Below are positions 13,018-14,145 of a DNA stretch of 14,145 bases, in pieces. Source of the stretch: Nitrososphaerota archaeon. GTDB taxonomy: Archaea; Thermoproteota; Bathyarchaeia; Bathyarchaeales; Bathycorpusculaceae. The stretch is taken from contig JAITBW010000003.1 of the NCBI GenBank assembly GCA_031283385.1, forward strand, positions 1 to 14,145, given 5' to 3'. The position numbers and the translations under genes were made by a program. The notes beneath the pieces are model-generated. The model was not told the origin of the DNA and made no database searches. It saw only the letters and a list, made by a program, of their open reading frames with translations. How positions within the stretch are numbered: the first letter of the stretch is position 1; each line of letters opens with the position of its first letter.

Positions 13018-14145
13018 CAAACCGAAATATCTGCTTTATATCACCTGAATACTGGCCACTAGCAGGTGGAACAGGTGCTTACATCTATTACCTATCTAGT
13101 GAATTAATGAAAAATAATTACAATGCCCATATAATAACAGGATCAAATCAAACGGTTGATCTACAAGTTAACAACCAACTTAGTGTATATTTTCAAAAGA
13201 TTCCAAAAATCCCAATAATAAAATCATACATGTTTGCAGAAGCTAGCTACCGAAAACTTGGAAACATCCATAACACCACAAATATTGACATTGCACACCC
13301 ACAGTTACCACTAACACCAAGCTTTGCTATACCACAGAACTTTGGAAAAACTATAGTATGCACAGTTCACTCAACATGGAAAGGCGAAGCAGAAGCCATA
13401 AGCAGAGAACCATACAATAGGTTAAATGCAAACGAAAAATTCCTCGTCAGCTTTAACAGATTCCTACGATTTTTTGAAGTTGGAATGATCAAACGCGCTA
13501 ATCGTATTATTGCAGTTAGCGATTTTACACGACAAGAACTAAAAAAATACTACAATATACCCGAAAACCGTATTCGTGTTATTCACAATGGCGTTGATAC
13601 CAACAAATTTCAACCTGCTAAAGACAAACAAAAAATAAAAACTGAACTTGGATTAAACCCAAATGATACTATAATACTATCAGTAGGGCGTCTATACGCC
13701 CGAAAAGGCCTCTTTACTCTAATCGAAGCAATAGCTACTGTAGTTAAACAGTTTAAAACAGTCAAACTTGTTATCAGTGGTAAAGGACAAAGCGATGAAA
13801 TGGCAAAACTCCACGCATACGCTAAACATTTAGCAGTCGAAAATAACATTCTATTCACTGGCTACTATCCCGACCAGAAACTGCCTAAACTTTACCAAGC
13901 CGCAGACATCTTTGCCTTCTCAACGTTCTATGAACATCACCCTTTTGCCATACTCGAAGCACTTGCAACTGGACTACCTGTAGTTACAACATCTGTAGGT
14001 GGAATTGCTGAAACAATTGAAACAGGTAAAAACGGTTTACTCGTTAAACCATTCAACTCAAAACAGTTCTCTGACGCACTTTTATATTTGCTTGAACACC
14101 CTGCAGAAGCCGCTGAAATAGGTACAAACGCTCGAAAAACTGTTG
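13014..14145 (+). CDS. GT4 glycosyltransferase (3' partial)
   Basis: A GT-B fold, retaining glycosyltransferase of family 4. The open frame runs to the window end (377 codons) and probably lacks only its last residues. Features: an N-terminal PEYWPLAGGTGAYIYYLS donor-side glycine loop (11-28), VIHNGVDTNKFQP (189-201), SVGRLYARKG (223-232), where R227 and K231 would contact the donor phosphate, and the catalytic E307-x7-E315 in FYEHHPFAILEALATGLP. The ATG at 13014 overlaps the previous stop by 4 bases (ATGA), with GAGGT at 13001-13005 as the ribosome-binding site. It has no membrane helix and works in the cytoplasm with the two upstream GT2 enzymes. Base composition is extremely A+C-rich (for example 46 of 60 bases at 13261-13320), unlike the start of the operon. 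Confidence 0.9.
   Translation, partial: MTNRNICFISPEYWPLAGGTGAYIYYLSSELMKNNYNAHIITGSNQTVDLQVNNQLSVYFQKIPKIPIIKSYMFAEASYRKLGNIHNTTNIDIAHPQLPLTPSFAIPQNFGKTIVCTVHSTWKGEAEAISREPYNRLNANEKFLVSFNRFLRFFEVGMIKRANRIIAVSDFTRQELKKYYNIPENRIRVIHNGVDTNKFQPAKDKQKIKTELGLNPNDTIILSVGRLYARKGLFTLIEAIATVVKQFKTVKLVISGKGQSDEMAKLHAYAKHLAVENNILFTGYYPDQKLPKLYQAADIFAFSTFYEHHPFAILEALATGLPVVTTSVGGIAETIETGKNGLLVKPFNSKQFSDALLYLLEHPAEAAEIGTNARKTV

Overview
The window looks like chromosomal DNA of an AT-rich archaeon. The evidence is A/T-rich TATA-type boxes about 25 bases before plausible transcript starts, one nearly leaderless start (11327), oligo-T tracts after genes, and archaeal-style families: a surface beta-propeller opening with a WPMF...RTGY motif, a CobD-like enzyme, and DPM1-type glycosyltransferases. 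A Bathyarchaeia-like lineage is my guess from the gene styles and is low confidence. I see no RNA genes, CRISPR arrays, insertion sequences or phage genes.

Layout. 1-839 (+): a radical SAM enzyme, cut at its 5' end by the window edge. 916-1629 and 1706-3253 (-): an unknown six-helix membrane protein and a YtcJ-type amidohydrolase. 3398-9479 (+): a radical SAM/SPASM enzyme, a membrane-anchored protein with 16 PQQ-like propeller repeats, an exported protein with a TIM-barrel look, and a HemW/ChuW-like radical SAM enzyme. 9580-11248 (-): a CobD-like PLP enzyme translationally coupled to an unknown three-helix membrane protein. 11327-14145 (+): a tightly packed run of three glycosyltransferases (two GT2, one GT4), the last cut by the 3' edge.

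How the genes may work together. The glycosyltransferase run is a convincing operon for building a surface or lipid-linked glycan. The propeller and the exported barrel protein are 22 bases apart and probably form a surface pair. The SPASM enzyme lies just upstream of that pair, and the leader regions of the SPASM gene and the propeller gene resemble each other, which hints at shared control. Three different radical SAM enzymes plus a cobalamin-pathway enzyme make tetrapyrrole or B12-dependent chemistry a reasonable theme, but nothing in the sequence proves that these genes act together.

The best candidates for something undescribed are the SPASM/propeller/barrel block (3300-8054) with its matching leaders, and the unknown membrane protein coupled to CobD. 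Outside the genes, the clearest structures are an imperfect inverted repeat before the propeller gene, a three-helix hairpin between the convergent genes at 9507-9565, a near-palindromic divergent TATA element at 11291-11303, and large blocks of alternating A+C-rich and G+T-rich sequence that do not follow gene borders.
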